The translations under genes were made by a program, and so were the position numbers. A stretch of 5,965 bases of DNA from Desulfotignum sp. (GTDB taxonomy: Bacteria > Desulfobacterota > Desulfobacteria > Desulfobacterales > Desulfobacteraceae), in the NCBI GenBank assembly GCA_011390235.1, contig JAABSS010000058.1, positions 1 through 5,965 of the forward strand, written 5' to 3'. Every line of letters begins with the position of its first letter. Position 1 is the stretch's first letter. The notes beneath the pieces were generated by a model. That model was given only the letters and a program-made list of their open reading frames with translations. It did no database searches and was not told where the DNA came from. Of this stretch, positions 1 through 5,552 are shown piece after piece.

Positions 1-89
1 CTGATCTCATCCAAAAGGCCCTGGACAATGGGCCGGATCTCTTCGCTGTGGGATTCAGCGGATTTCAATGCTTTTTTTATATGCTGCAT
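1..89 (-). CDS. Partial CDS, N-terminal 29 residues; possible histidinol-dehydrogenase-family enzyme
   Basis: An open frame begins with ATG at 89-87 and continues off the left edge. A clear Shine-Dalgarno sequence, GGAGAG (98-103 on the complement), lies 8 nt upstream of the ATG. The visible protein starts MQHIKKALKSAESHSEEIRP and continues with a hydrophobic/acidic helix ending LLDEI. From memory this layout (a short 'IKKA..' strand, a spacer, then a helix of the type V..IL.EI) matches the N-terminus of histidinol-dehydrogenase-like NAD-dependent enzymes, including the sulfopropanediol dehydrogenase group often encoded beside TRAP transporters. No catalytic residue is visible, so the family call is weak. 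The gene is on the same strand as dctPQM, 112 nt after dctM, with no convincing terminator between, so it may be the next gene of the operon. It could equally be an unrelated helical protein. Confidence 0.55.
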   Translation of the reverse strand, partial: MQHIKKALKSAESHSEEIRPIVQGLLDEI

Positions 90-201
90 GCGAAATGCTC
101 TCCATTTCAATTTTTTTTAACCAAATGTGTGAATGACCGTATCTATCCTGCTGGATCTATCTTTACCTGTGATGACAAAAATAGTACCTTTTTTTGAAAA
201 A

Positions 202-1482
202 TTAATACCCCAAAACCTTGGGCAACCAGAGGCAGAAACCCGGAATATAGGCCACCAGGAAAACAGCTCCTATCTCCACAATGGAAAACGGGATGGCTTT
301 GAGCGATATCTCCTCGATGCTCACCTTTCCAATGCCGGATGCAATAAACAGGTTTTCCCCCAGAGGCGGGGTTTCAAAACCGATCTCGCAGCACATGACC
401 AGCACCACCCCGAAATGGATGGGATCCACCCCCAGGCTTGTCATGACAGGCAAAAGCACCGGTGTCACCAGCATGATGGTGGCCAGGGTCTCCATGAACA
501 TGCCGATCATGATCAGGAAAATAATTACCAGCGCCCAGATAATGTACACATTGCCGGTCAGGGCCAGCAGCCAGGCAGCAATGGCATCCGGTATCTTATA
601 CTGCACCAGCAGGCGGCCGAAGGCCTGGGCCGTGAACAGGATGATCAGCACCCTGCCCGACAGCCAGGTGGTGGAATCCAGGGATTTGAAAATGGCTGGC
701 AGCTTTAATTCCTTGTAAATGAAGATCCCCACAAAAAGGGTATAGAAAATGGACACAATGGCCGCTTCCGTGGGGGTAAAAAATCCGGAATATATCCCGC
801 CGAGGATCACTACCGGCGCCATCAGTGCCCAGAATCCATCCTTGATGGTAATCAGGGTTTTTTTAATCGACCACTCATCTTCATTTGCCTTGTATCCCTT
901 TTTTTTGCTGATAATATAATTGAGAATAATAATGGAAGAGGCAATCAGCAGACCGGGGAACACCCCGGCGATAAACAGTTTGGTAATGGACTCGCTTGCG
1001 GTCACCCCGAAAATAACCATGGGGATACTGGGCGGGATCACAATGCCCAGCCCCCCTGAGGAAGCGGTGACAGCAGAGGCATAACCGCGGTCATACCCCC
1101 GCTTGACCATGGCAGGAATCATCAGCATGCCCACGGCGGCCGTGGTGGCCGGCCCGGATCCGGAAATGGCTCCGAAAAACAGACAGGCCAGCACGGTGGA
1201 CGAGGCCAGGCCCCCGGCCATACGGCCTGCCAGGGCTTCGGCAATTGCCACCAGGCGCCGGGAAATACCGGACCCCTGCATCAGTGCCCCGGACAGGATA
1301 AAGGCCGGCAAAGCCATGACCGGAAACGAGTTGACCGCATTATAGGCAATCTGGACCAGGGTGGTCACATCCTTGCCGATGGACATGAATGCAGCCATGG
1401 CAGCCATGCCCAGAGCCACTGCAATGGGGGCGCCGATCACCAGAAGAATGCCGAACGCTCCGAACAATACCGATGAAATCAT
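202..1482 (-). CDS. dctM: TRAP transporter large permease subunit (DctM family)
   Basis: This is the 426-residue inner-membrane channel subunit of a tripartite ATP-independent periplasmic transporter; it couples solute import to an ion gradient, usually sodium. The length is normal for the family. The protein is hydrophobic throughout, with about a dozen membrane segments and family signatures: GAPIAVALG near residues 17-25, FPVMALPAFILSG near 53-65, FGAISGSGPATTAAVG near 103-118, SGGLGIVIPPSIPMVIFG near 142-159, and near the C-terminus GFETPPLGENLFIASGIGK. The ATG at 1482-1480 overlaps the dctQ stop codon (ATGA), with a G-rich ribosome site in the end of dctQ, indicating translational coupling. 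The stop is TAA. The substrate cannot be read from this subunit. Family assignment is firm. Confidence 0.97.
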   Translation of the reverse strand: MISSVLFGAFGILLVIGAPIAVALGMAAMAAFMSIGKDVTTLVQIAYNAVNSFPVMALPAFILSGALMQGSGISRRLVAIAEALAGRMAGGLASSTVLACLFFGAISGSGPATTAAVGMLMIPAMVKRGYDRGYASAVTASSGGLGIVIPPSIPMVIFGVTASESITKLFIAGVFPGLLIASSIIILNYIISKKKGYKANEDEWSIKKTLITIKDGFWALMAPVVILGGIYSGFFTPTEAAIVSIFYTLFVGIFIYKELKLPAIFKSLDSTTWLSGRVLIILFTAQAFGRLLVQYKIPDAIAAWLLALTGNVYIIWALVIIFLIMIGMFMETLATIMLVTPVLLPVMTSLGVDPIHFGVVLVMCCEIGFETPPLGENLFIASGIGKVSIEEISLKAIPFSIVEIGAVFLVAYIPGFCLWLPKVLGY

Positions 1483-2075
1483 TTGTCCCCCCTGTCATTT
1501 TCCGGTTCGTCATTTTCCGGTTCGATTTTCATGTCCCGTTTGATATCCTCCAGTTCCGAAGAGATATCGTCAACATCTGCGATTTCCCGTTTCAAAATAT
1601 GTTTTAAAATATTGACCTGGATGATCCGGATGCTCATGAGAATGAATGTGAAGGGGAACAGCATATAAATATACTGCATGGGGATATCCAGGGCCGGCGA
1701 GTAAAACGGATATTCCATCATATCCCGGATGACTTCAATGCTTTTGACCGTCATGATGGCGTTGAACACCAGCCATATGCCGTCTGCAATGAGCTGGGAC
1801 ACATGGCCCACGATTTTCGGAAACAGTTTGAACTGAAAGGTGACCCGGTTATGGGCCCCCAGCCGGGCTGCATAGGATGCCCCGAGGAAGGCGAACCAGA
1901 CAAACGCAAACCGGGATGCCTCCTCGCTCCAGGCTAAAGAATTCTGGAAGATGGTCCGCATGATAACCTGTACAAAAAGAAGGATCACAAAAAAGCTTAA
2001 AAAAAATTTGCACAGATACCCTTCGATATTATCCAGCACAGCGATCGAGATTTTCAGGACGCTGTTGAGATTCAC
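1479..2075 (-). CDS. dctQ: TRAP transporter small permease subunit (DctQ family)
   Basis: This is a 198-residue four-helix membrane protein that pairs with DctM and helps dock the binding protein. Predicted membrane segments lie near residues 23-42, 55-72, 93-112 and 133-153. The family hallmark is present: LAWSEEASRFAFVWFAFLGA at 48-67, then SPALDIPMQYIYMLFP at 126-141. The start is GTG at 2075-2073, chosen because AAGGAG (2083-2088 on the complement) sits 7 nt upstream and the protein then has the usual N-terminal length. The cytoplasmic tail after about residue 160 is longer and more charged than typical and ends in a PENDE-PENDR tandem repeat caused by a 15-bp DNA duplication. The stop TGA overlaps the dctM start. 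The family call is firm. Confidence 0.95.
   Translation of the reverse strand: MNLNSVLKISIAVLDNIEGYLCKFFLSFFVILLFVQVIMRTIFQNSLAWSEEASRFAFVWFAFLGASYAARLGAHNRVTFQFKLFPKIVGHVSQLIADGIWLVFNAIMTVKSIEVIRDMMEYPFYSPALDIPMQYIYMLFPFTFILMSIRIIQVNILKHILKREIADVDDISSELEDIKRDMKIEPENDEPENDRGDK
1494..1524. repeat. 15-bp perfect tandem duplication in the 3' end of dctQ
   Basis: GTCATTTTCCGGTTC occurs twice in direct succession (1494-1508 and 1509-1523), with one further matching base at 1524. On the coding strand this gives the in-frame peptide EPEND twice in the DctQ tail. Being a multiple of three, the duplication keeps the frame and the downstream dctM overlap intact. Confidence 0.9.
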
Positions 2076-2091
2076 CTTTGTGCTCCTTCTT

Positions 2092-2137
2092 TTGAAAGTT
2101 TTTCAAGGAGGGTCACCTGTCTTCAGGGCACCCTCCT
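2092..2137 (-). promoter_or_regulatory. Intercistronic stem-loops between dctP and dctQ
   Basis: AGGAGGGT (2106-2113) pairs with ACCCTCCT (2130-2137); after a 2-nt internal mismatch CCTG (2116-2119) pairs with CAGG (2124-2127) around a 4-nt loop. In the transcript this strong hairpin follows the dctP stop by about 29 nt and is followed not by a U-run but by a second small hairpin, TTGAAA/TTTCAA (2092-2106), and then the dctQ ribosome site. Without a U-run it is more likely an mRNA-protecting or attenuating element than a full terminator, and would favour high DctP relative to DctQM. Confidence 0.7.
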
Positions 2138-2166
2138 GTGGTTTCAACCGTCAATCAGCCGGGTGG

Positions 2167-3186
2167 CTATTCGGCCTGTCTGGCTTTTTCCGCTTTTTCA
2201 AGCTCTGCCACCACTTCCATGACCGCTTCCTTGCCGCCGACTTTGTCATAATATTCGGGCCATACCTTTTCCTTGGCCACTTGGATCATCTTGTCTTCGT
2301 CTGAAAATTCGCTGTACTCCATGCCGGCATCCAGCATTGCCTGCAGGGCTTTATCAGATTCTTCCTTCTGGAACAGCACACAGTACTGCTGGGCTTCAAG
2401 GCCTGCCCGGACAAGGATCTCCTTCAATTCCTGATCCATTTTCTGGAAATGTTTTTCACCGACAATCATGGGCTGCAGAGAAAACTGGTAATGCAGCGGG
2501 GTGATATATTTCTGCACTTCCTGAAACTTCATGGTGTAGTTGACAATATAGGGATTGTCCTGACCGTCCACCACGCCCTGCTGCAGCGCGGTAAAGGTTT
2601 CCGGCCATGCCATGGGGGTGGGATTCGCTCCCCAGGCCTCATAGGATGCGATCATCAAGGCATTCTGGGGAACCCGGACTTTGAGGCCATTGAGATCAGC
2701 CATACTGTTGATTTTGCGTTTGGAATTGGTCAGGTGGCGGAAATTGGAATAGGTCCATGCCAGGATTCTTATACCGGCCTCTTTTTTGAGGATATCATTC
2801 CATTGCTGGCCCAGTTTCCCAGTGGTAATGGTCACGGCATCGCGAAAGCTTTTAATGACATAGGGAAAGGTGAGTATATTGATCTTACGGGAAAACGGCG
2901 ACAGGTTGGGAACAGACAACATGCACAGATCCAGTTCCCCGCTGCGGGTGTTCTGCAGCATTTCGGTTTCATTTCCCAGAGCACTGCCCGGAAACAGCTG
3001 AACCTCCACTTCACCGCCGGTGTACCCTTCCACCAGGTACTTGAACTGCTTTGCAATGGCCCCCTGGTCGGAGTTAATGGGATCACCAAAGCCCAGTTTC
3101 AATACTTTTGCTGCAAATACCTGGGCAGGCATTGTAAAACAAAATACAACCACGGCCAGTGTTAACAAAGCGAATAATTTTTTCAT
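2167..3186 (-). CDS. dctP: TRAP transporter periplasmic substrate-binding protein (DctP family)
   Basis: This is a 339-residue secreted solute receptor that hands its ligand to DctQM. A classic signal peptide is seen: MKK, a hydrophobic core (residues 4-19), and a likely cleavage after A25 or A26 in AQVFAA. The mature part has the DctP pattern: KLGFGDP at the first strand, GELDLCMLSVPNLSPF near 83-98, then GLKVRVPQ at 167-174. R171 is the family's conserved ligand-binding arginine, which pairs with the carboxylate (or another acidic group) of the substrate. WPETFTALQQGVVDGQDNP follows at 194-212. The ATG at 3186-3184 has a strong AGGGGGA ribosome site 7 nt upstream. It is the first gene of the operon, preceded by a promoter and a palindromic operator candidate. 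The ligand is unknown: the arginine suggests an organic acid or sulfonate. Confidence 0.97.
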   Translation of the reverse strand: MKKLFALLTLAVVVFCFTMPAQVFAAKVLKLGFGDPINSDQGAIAKQFKYLVEGYTGGEVEVQLFPGSALGNETEMLQNTRSGELDLCMLSVPNLSPFSRKINILTFPYVIKSFRDAVTITTGKLGQQWNDILKKEAGIRILAWTYSNFRHLTNSKRKINSMADLNGLKVRVPQNALMIASYEAWGANPTPMAWPETFTALQQGVVDGQDNPYIVNYTMKFQEVQKYITPLHYQFSLQPMIVGEKHFQKMDQELKEILVRAGLEAQQYCVLFQKEESDKALQAMLDAGMEYSEFSDEDKMIQVAKEKVWPEYYDKVGGKEAVMEVVAELEKAEKARQAE

Positions 3187-3231
3187 GACAACTTCCCCCT
3201 TTTTTTACGATTTGATTTTGATGCTCATTTA

Positions 3232-3248
3232 GTTACTATAATAGTAAC
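3232..3248. promoter_or_regulatory. Perfect 17-bp palindrome, candidate IclR operator
   Basis: GTTACTAT (3232-3239), a single central A, then ATAGTAAC (3241-3248) form an inverted repeat with 8 of 8 matching positions. IclR proteins bind short palindromes of about this length in divergent intergenic regions, and the divergent iclR gene lies next to it. Relative to the proposed dctP promoter the site falls at about +11 to +27, where a bound protein would block early elongation or promoter clearance. On the minus strand the palindrome also contains TATTAT, so a second promoter -10 inside it cannot be excluded. The same half-site recurs at 3375-3382. Confidence 0.75.
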
Positions 3249-3264
3249 AAACATTCTATTTTTG

Positions 3265-3293
3265 AATTTAAAGAAGTATTTTTATGATGTCAA
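3265..3293 (-). promoter_or_regulatory. Sigma-70-type promoter for dctPQM
   Basis: On the minus strand a perfect -35 TTGACA (3293-3288) is followed by a 17-nt spacer and a -10 TAAATT (3270-3265, four of six consensus positions). This predicts transcription starting near 3258 and a leader of about 72 nt before the dctP ATG. The palindrome at 3232-3248 would lie in the early transcribed region. Directly upstream of the -35 is an A-tract that could act as an UP element. Confidence 0.6.
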
Positions 3294-3296
3294 TAG

Positions 3297-3312
3297 TTTT
3301 TTTATTTTTTCT
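3297..3312 (-). promoter_or_regulatory. A-tract upstream of the dctP promoter, possible UP element
   Basis: On the minus strand AAGAAAAAATAAAAAAAC ends 4 nt before the TTGACA hexamer, covering roughly -40 to -56. Phased A-tracts here are the usual contact site for the RNA polymerase alpha-subunit C-terminal domain. On the plus strand it reads as T-runs, but there is no hairpin before them, so it is not a terminator. Confidence 0.4.
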
Positions 3313-3322
3313 TAGCCAAATA

Positions 3323-3349
3323 TTGCACTAACTTAGAAAAATATATAAA
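3323..3349 (+). promoter_or_regulatory. Weak promoter candidate for iclR
   Basis: TTGCAC (3323-3328) and TATAAA (3344-3349) resemble -35 and -10 elements, but the 15-nt spacer is short. An alternative is TTAGAA (3333-3338) with TAAATT (3356-3361) at 17 nt. Either would place the imperfect operator at 3375-3391 just downstream of the start site. The region is so AT-rich that such matches are cheap. Confidence 0.3.
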
Positions 3350-3374
3350 GGCAATTAAATTTTAGAAATTTTGT

Positions 3375-3391
3375 GTTACTATCCGGTCAAC
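3375..3391. promoter_or_regulatory. Second, imperfect operator candidate upstream of iclR
   Basis: The 8-mer GTTACTAT (3375-3382) repeats exactly the half-site of the 17-bp palindrome. With the same 17-bp spacing the right arm ends in AAC (CGGTCAAC at 3384-3391), so only the outer GTT/AAC is symmetric. It lies 28-44 nt before the iclR ATG, a sensible position for weaker autorepression. Chance recurrence of an 8-mer in AT-rich DNA is possible but unlikely within 150 bp. Confidence 0.45.
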
Positions 3392-3418
3392 TTATTACAA
3401 AAACAACCAGGACATGTT

Positions 3419-4201
3419 ATGATCAAGAACCCCAGCCAGTATTTTTCCAAAACCCTGGAAAAAGGCCTTTCCGTGTTAAGTTTGTTTAGCAGGGAACACC
3501 CCTCCCGGTCCCTGACGGAAATAGCAACCCGCACCGGCATCAATAAAACATCCACCTACCGGCTGGTAAATACCCTTGTCCAGCTGGGATACCTGCGCAA
3601 AAGCGTCAATGACAAATCCCTGCGCCTGGGACCCAAAGCATTTTTAATGGGGCATGAATGTTTCCACGGATTTGATATTTACCAGGGCATCAAGCCCATT
3701 ATTGACAAGACCTTTTTTGAACACCACATATCCATTGATTCGGCCCTGATTGACGGATTCAAACTGATCTCCCTCTACCGCCGGGAAATGCCCAACCTGG
3801 TTTCCTTTCATCTGCCGCTCATCATGGATGAATTATATGCCAGGGCCATGGGCAAAATCATCCTGGCCAACCTTGCACAAGCGGATCTGGACCAGTATTT
3901 TTCCATTCTCAAGCCGATAAAATTGACCCCTGACACCCTTGTTGACCTTGATGAAATCAAATCAGACATCCAGGAGACAAAAACCCGGGGGTATTCCATT
4001 AATAATAAGGAATACATCCCGGGCATAATCAGCATCGGCGCCCCCATGATGAATTACCAGACCAGAACGGTTGCCGGTGCGGTCAGCCTGGATTTTCCAG
4101 CCAGAGAATATTCCCTTGCAGCCATTGAGCAGCAATATATTGCCATCCTGCTGAAACTGGCATCCGAAGCATCTGAGCTCATCACCACCGCCGGCATCTA
4201 A
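3419..4201 (+). CDS. IclR-family transcriptional regulator
   Basis: This 260-residue regulator has an N-terminal winged helix-turn-helix and a C-terminal ligand-binding domain. The DNA-binding part spans roughly residues 9-72: FSKTLEKGLSVL opens it, the helix-turn-helix is SLTEIATRTGINKTSTYRLV (31-50), and GYLRK with LRLGPK forms the wing. The effector domain follows (about 80-255), with YARAMGKIILA at 140-150, SIGAPM near 205-210 and AGAVSLDFP at 219-227, all usual for IclR. The ATG at 3419 is preferred over an in-frame TTG at 3371 because AGGA (3409-3412) lies 6 nt before it, and because starting there removes a 16-residue extension unlike the family. It is divergent from dctP across a shared control region, so it most likely regulates the transporter operon and itself. 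The effector is not identifiable. Confidence 0.95.
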   Translation: MIKNPSQYFSKTLEKGLSVLSLFSREHPSRSLTEIATRTGINKTSTYRLVNTLVQLGYLRKSVNDKSLRLGPKAFLMGHECFHGFDIYQGIKPIIDKTFFEHHISIDSALIDGFKLISLYRREMPNLVSFHLPLIMDELYARAMGKIILANLAQADLDQYFSILKPIKLTPDTLVDLDEIKSDIQETKTRGYSINNKEYIPGIISIGAPMMNYQTRTVAGAVSLDFPAREYSLAAIEQQYIAILLKLASEASELITTAGI

Positions 4202-4205
4202 ATGG

Positions 4206-4244
4206 GGTAAAAGGGGGGTCAGAAGTTAACTTTCTTACCTTTTT
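4206..4244 (+). terminator. Weak terminator candidate after iclR
   Basis: GGTAA (4206-4210) can pair with TTACC (4235-4239), directly followed by a T5 run (4240-4244). Inside the loop AAGTTAACTT (4223-4232) is self-complementary. The stem is short and the loop long, so this is a modest candidate. It lies in the 90-nt gap between the convergent iclR and alcohol dehydrogenase genes, where a terminator is expected. Confidence 0.35.
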
Positions 4245-4291
4245 CTTGCCGTTTACATTTTTATTTTCCCTTGACGTCTTACCTTCATCCC

Positions 4292-5464
4292 TTACAGCCG
4301 CATTTCCAATATCCTCTGCATCGCATCCCCGGACAGGTGCACAGGATTGTTTTTCTGGCCAGCTGCATCCACGATCGACCCGATTTGGGCAGGGGTGATG
4401 CCGTAAACACCCAGCCGGGGCATATCAAATCGTTCCGTCCACTCCTCCAACAGATCCATGAGCTGGCTGCATCCCGTAACCCAGTCCGTATCCTTCGCCC
4501 TGCCCGCCAGTATCCACCCTGCCCGGGCATATTTTTCTAAAGCCGGATGCCCGGGATCCTGTGCCATCAGGGCCGTGATGTTTTCCCGGGTGGCGGCTGC
4601 CAGCAGGGTGCCGCACACTTTCCCATGGGGCATGTTCTCCATGCCGCCGATCGCCGAAGCAAATCCGTGCACCACCCCCAGCCCGGCATTGACCAGGGTC
4701 AGCCCGGACAGATATGCCCCATACGCCAGGCGTGACCGGCCTTCCAGGTCTTCCGGGTCCTGCAACACACACCGCTGCAGGGCTGTTCCGAATCCTTCCA
4801 ACCCGCTGACACACAGCGCATCGGCCATGGGGGATGCCTTTGTGGAAACCAGGGACTCCAGCAGCTGGGTCAACGCATCCATGCCGCAGGCTGCCGTGAT
4901 ATCTTTCGGGCAGGCACATGCCAGCGCCGGGTCCACCAGGGCTGCATCCGGCATAAAATTGTCATGGCGCAGCGATTTTTTAAACCCGTTTTCTCCGGTC
5001 CGGCTGATCACGGCATTTTTTGTGGCCTCACTGCCGGTACCTGCTGTGGTGGGAACCGCAATGAACGGCACTTTTCTCCCGTCATGGGTCCGGGCCCCCA
5101 CCCCTTCCAGAAAATCGGTCACCAGACCATTCTGGGGCAGCATGGCTGATACGGCCTTGCCCGCATCCAGCACACTGCCCCCGCCCACAGCCGCCACCAC
5201 ATCCACCGGGCGGCCGGCATATCTTTGCACAATCCCGTCAATATCACCCGGGCCGGGTTCTCCCTGAATTTCAGCTGTGTACACCGCAATCCCGGCTGCT
5301 TTGAATCCTTTTTGCAGCGGCGCCCAATGCGGGCCATTCACAAAAGAAGAAGCACCGGTAATCAGCAGCAGGGTGCGGCCGTACCCCCCTGCCAGATCCG
5401 GCAGCCGCGACAGTTTCCCCGGCCCGAAATACAAGTGCTGATGGACAGAAAAATCAAACTCCAA
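4292..5464 (-). CDS. Iron-type (group III) alcohol dehydrogenase, TTG start
   Basis: This 390-residue NAD(P)-dependent, metal-containing dehydrogenase would interconvert an alcohol and an aldehyde or ketone in the cytoplasm. The N-terminal Rossmann-like domain carries GGGSVLDAGKA (94-104) and TTAGTGSEATKN (139-150), the dinucleotide signatures of the family. The C-terminal helical domain holds D196, H266 and H280, which align with three of the four metal ligands of lactaldehyde reductase FucO (D196, H263, H277). The fourth ligand position is Q200 instead of His, and the second His of the usual VHGMAH motif is S270. From memory this 'GMDALTQ...VHGFA' pattern marks a recognised subfamily rather than decay. 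The length is normal. The start is TTG with AAGGGG 6 nt upstream; no in-frame ATG precedes it before a stop. It is convergent with the iclR gene and divergent from the ferredoxin-nitroreductase. The substrate is unknown. Confidence 0.93.
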   Translation of the reverse strand: MEFDFSVHQHLYFGPGKLSRLPDLAGGYGRTLLLITGASSFVNGPHWAPLQKGFKAAGIAVYTAEIQGEPGPGDIDGIVQRYAGRPVDVVAAVGGGSVLDAGKAVSAMLPQNGLVTDFLEGVGARTHDGRKVPFIAVPTTAGTGSEATKNAVISRTGENGFKKSLRHDNFMPDAALVDPALACACPKDITAACGMDALTQLLESLVSTKASPMADALCVSGLEGFGTALQRCVLQDPEDLEGRSRLAYGAYLSGLTLVNAGLGVVHGFASAIGGMENMPHGKVCGTLLAAATRENITALMAQDPGHPALEKYARAGWILAGRAKDTDWVTGCSQLMDLLEEWTERFDMPRLGVYGITPAQIGSIVDAAGQKNNPVHLSGDAMQRILEMRL

Positions 5465-5470
5465 AACAAA

Positions 5471-5476
5471 CCCCTT
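5471..5476 (-). promoter_or_regulatory. Ribosome binding site that decides the TTG start of the alcohol dehydrogenase
   Basis: AAGGGG (5476-5471 on the complement) lies 6 nt before TTG at 5464-5462. An in-frame TAA at 5500-5498 bounds the frame and no ATG or GTG lies between it and the TTG, whereas the translation beginning at TTG (MEFDFSVHQH) matches the usual N-terminal strand of the family. Confidence 0.7.
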
Positions 5477-5499
5477 GTTATTATCGTTGATTGCCCTTT

Positions 5500-5505
5500 A
5501 TTATA
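5500..5505 (-). promoter_or_regulatory. -10 element candidate for the alcohol dehydrogenase
   Basis: On the minus strand a perfect TATAAT lies 36-41 nt before the TTG start, inside the short divergent region. No good -35 stands 16-18 nt further upstream (the stretch reads CCTACC), so the promoter may need an activator or another sigma factor. For the opposite strand TTGTTA (5475-5480) and TATTAT (5499-5504) with an 18-nt spacer form a weak promoter candidate for the ferredoxin-nitroreductase; the two would overlap. Confidence 0.35.
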
Positions 5506-5552
5506 TGATAATGAAAAAAAATGGTAGGCTTGCACCTGAAAAAAGGACACAA

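Noticed and set aside
181..188. ATAGTACC downstream of dctM, resembling the operator half-site ATAGTAAC
   Set aside because: One mismatch and no symmetrical partner at the expected spacing; likely chance.
175..195. A/T hairpin CAAAAA...TTTTTG after dctM as terminator
   Set aside because: Only weak A-T pairing around a long centre and no G/C-rich stem; not a credible intrinsic terminator.
2449..3165. 238-residue plus-strand frame opposite dctP
   Set aside because: Antisense shadow of a clearly recognisable binding protein; no motif and no plausible start context.
3371..3418. In-frame TTG at 3371 as start of the IclR regulator
   Set aside because: No ribosome site stands before it, the extra 16 residues do not fit the family, and the segment overlaps the repeated operator half-site; ATG 3419 has AGGA at correct spacing.
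4458..5267. 269-residue plus-strand frame opposite the alcohol dehydrogenase
   Set aside because: High GC content leaves the antisense frame open by chance; no family motif or ribosome site, while the minus strand encodes a full-length dehydrogenase.
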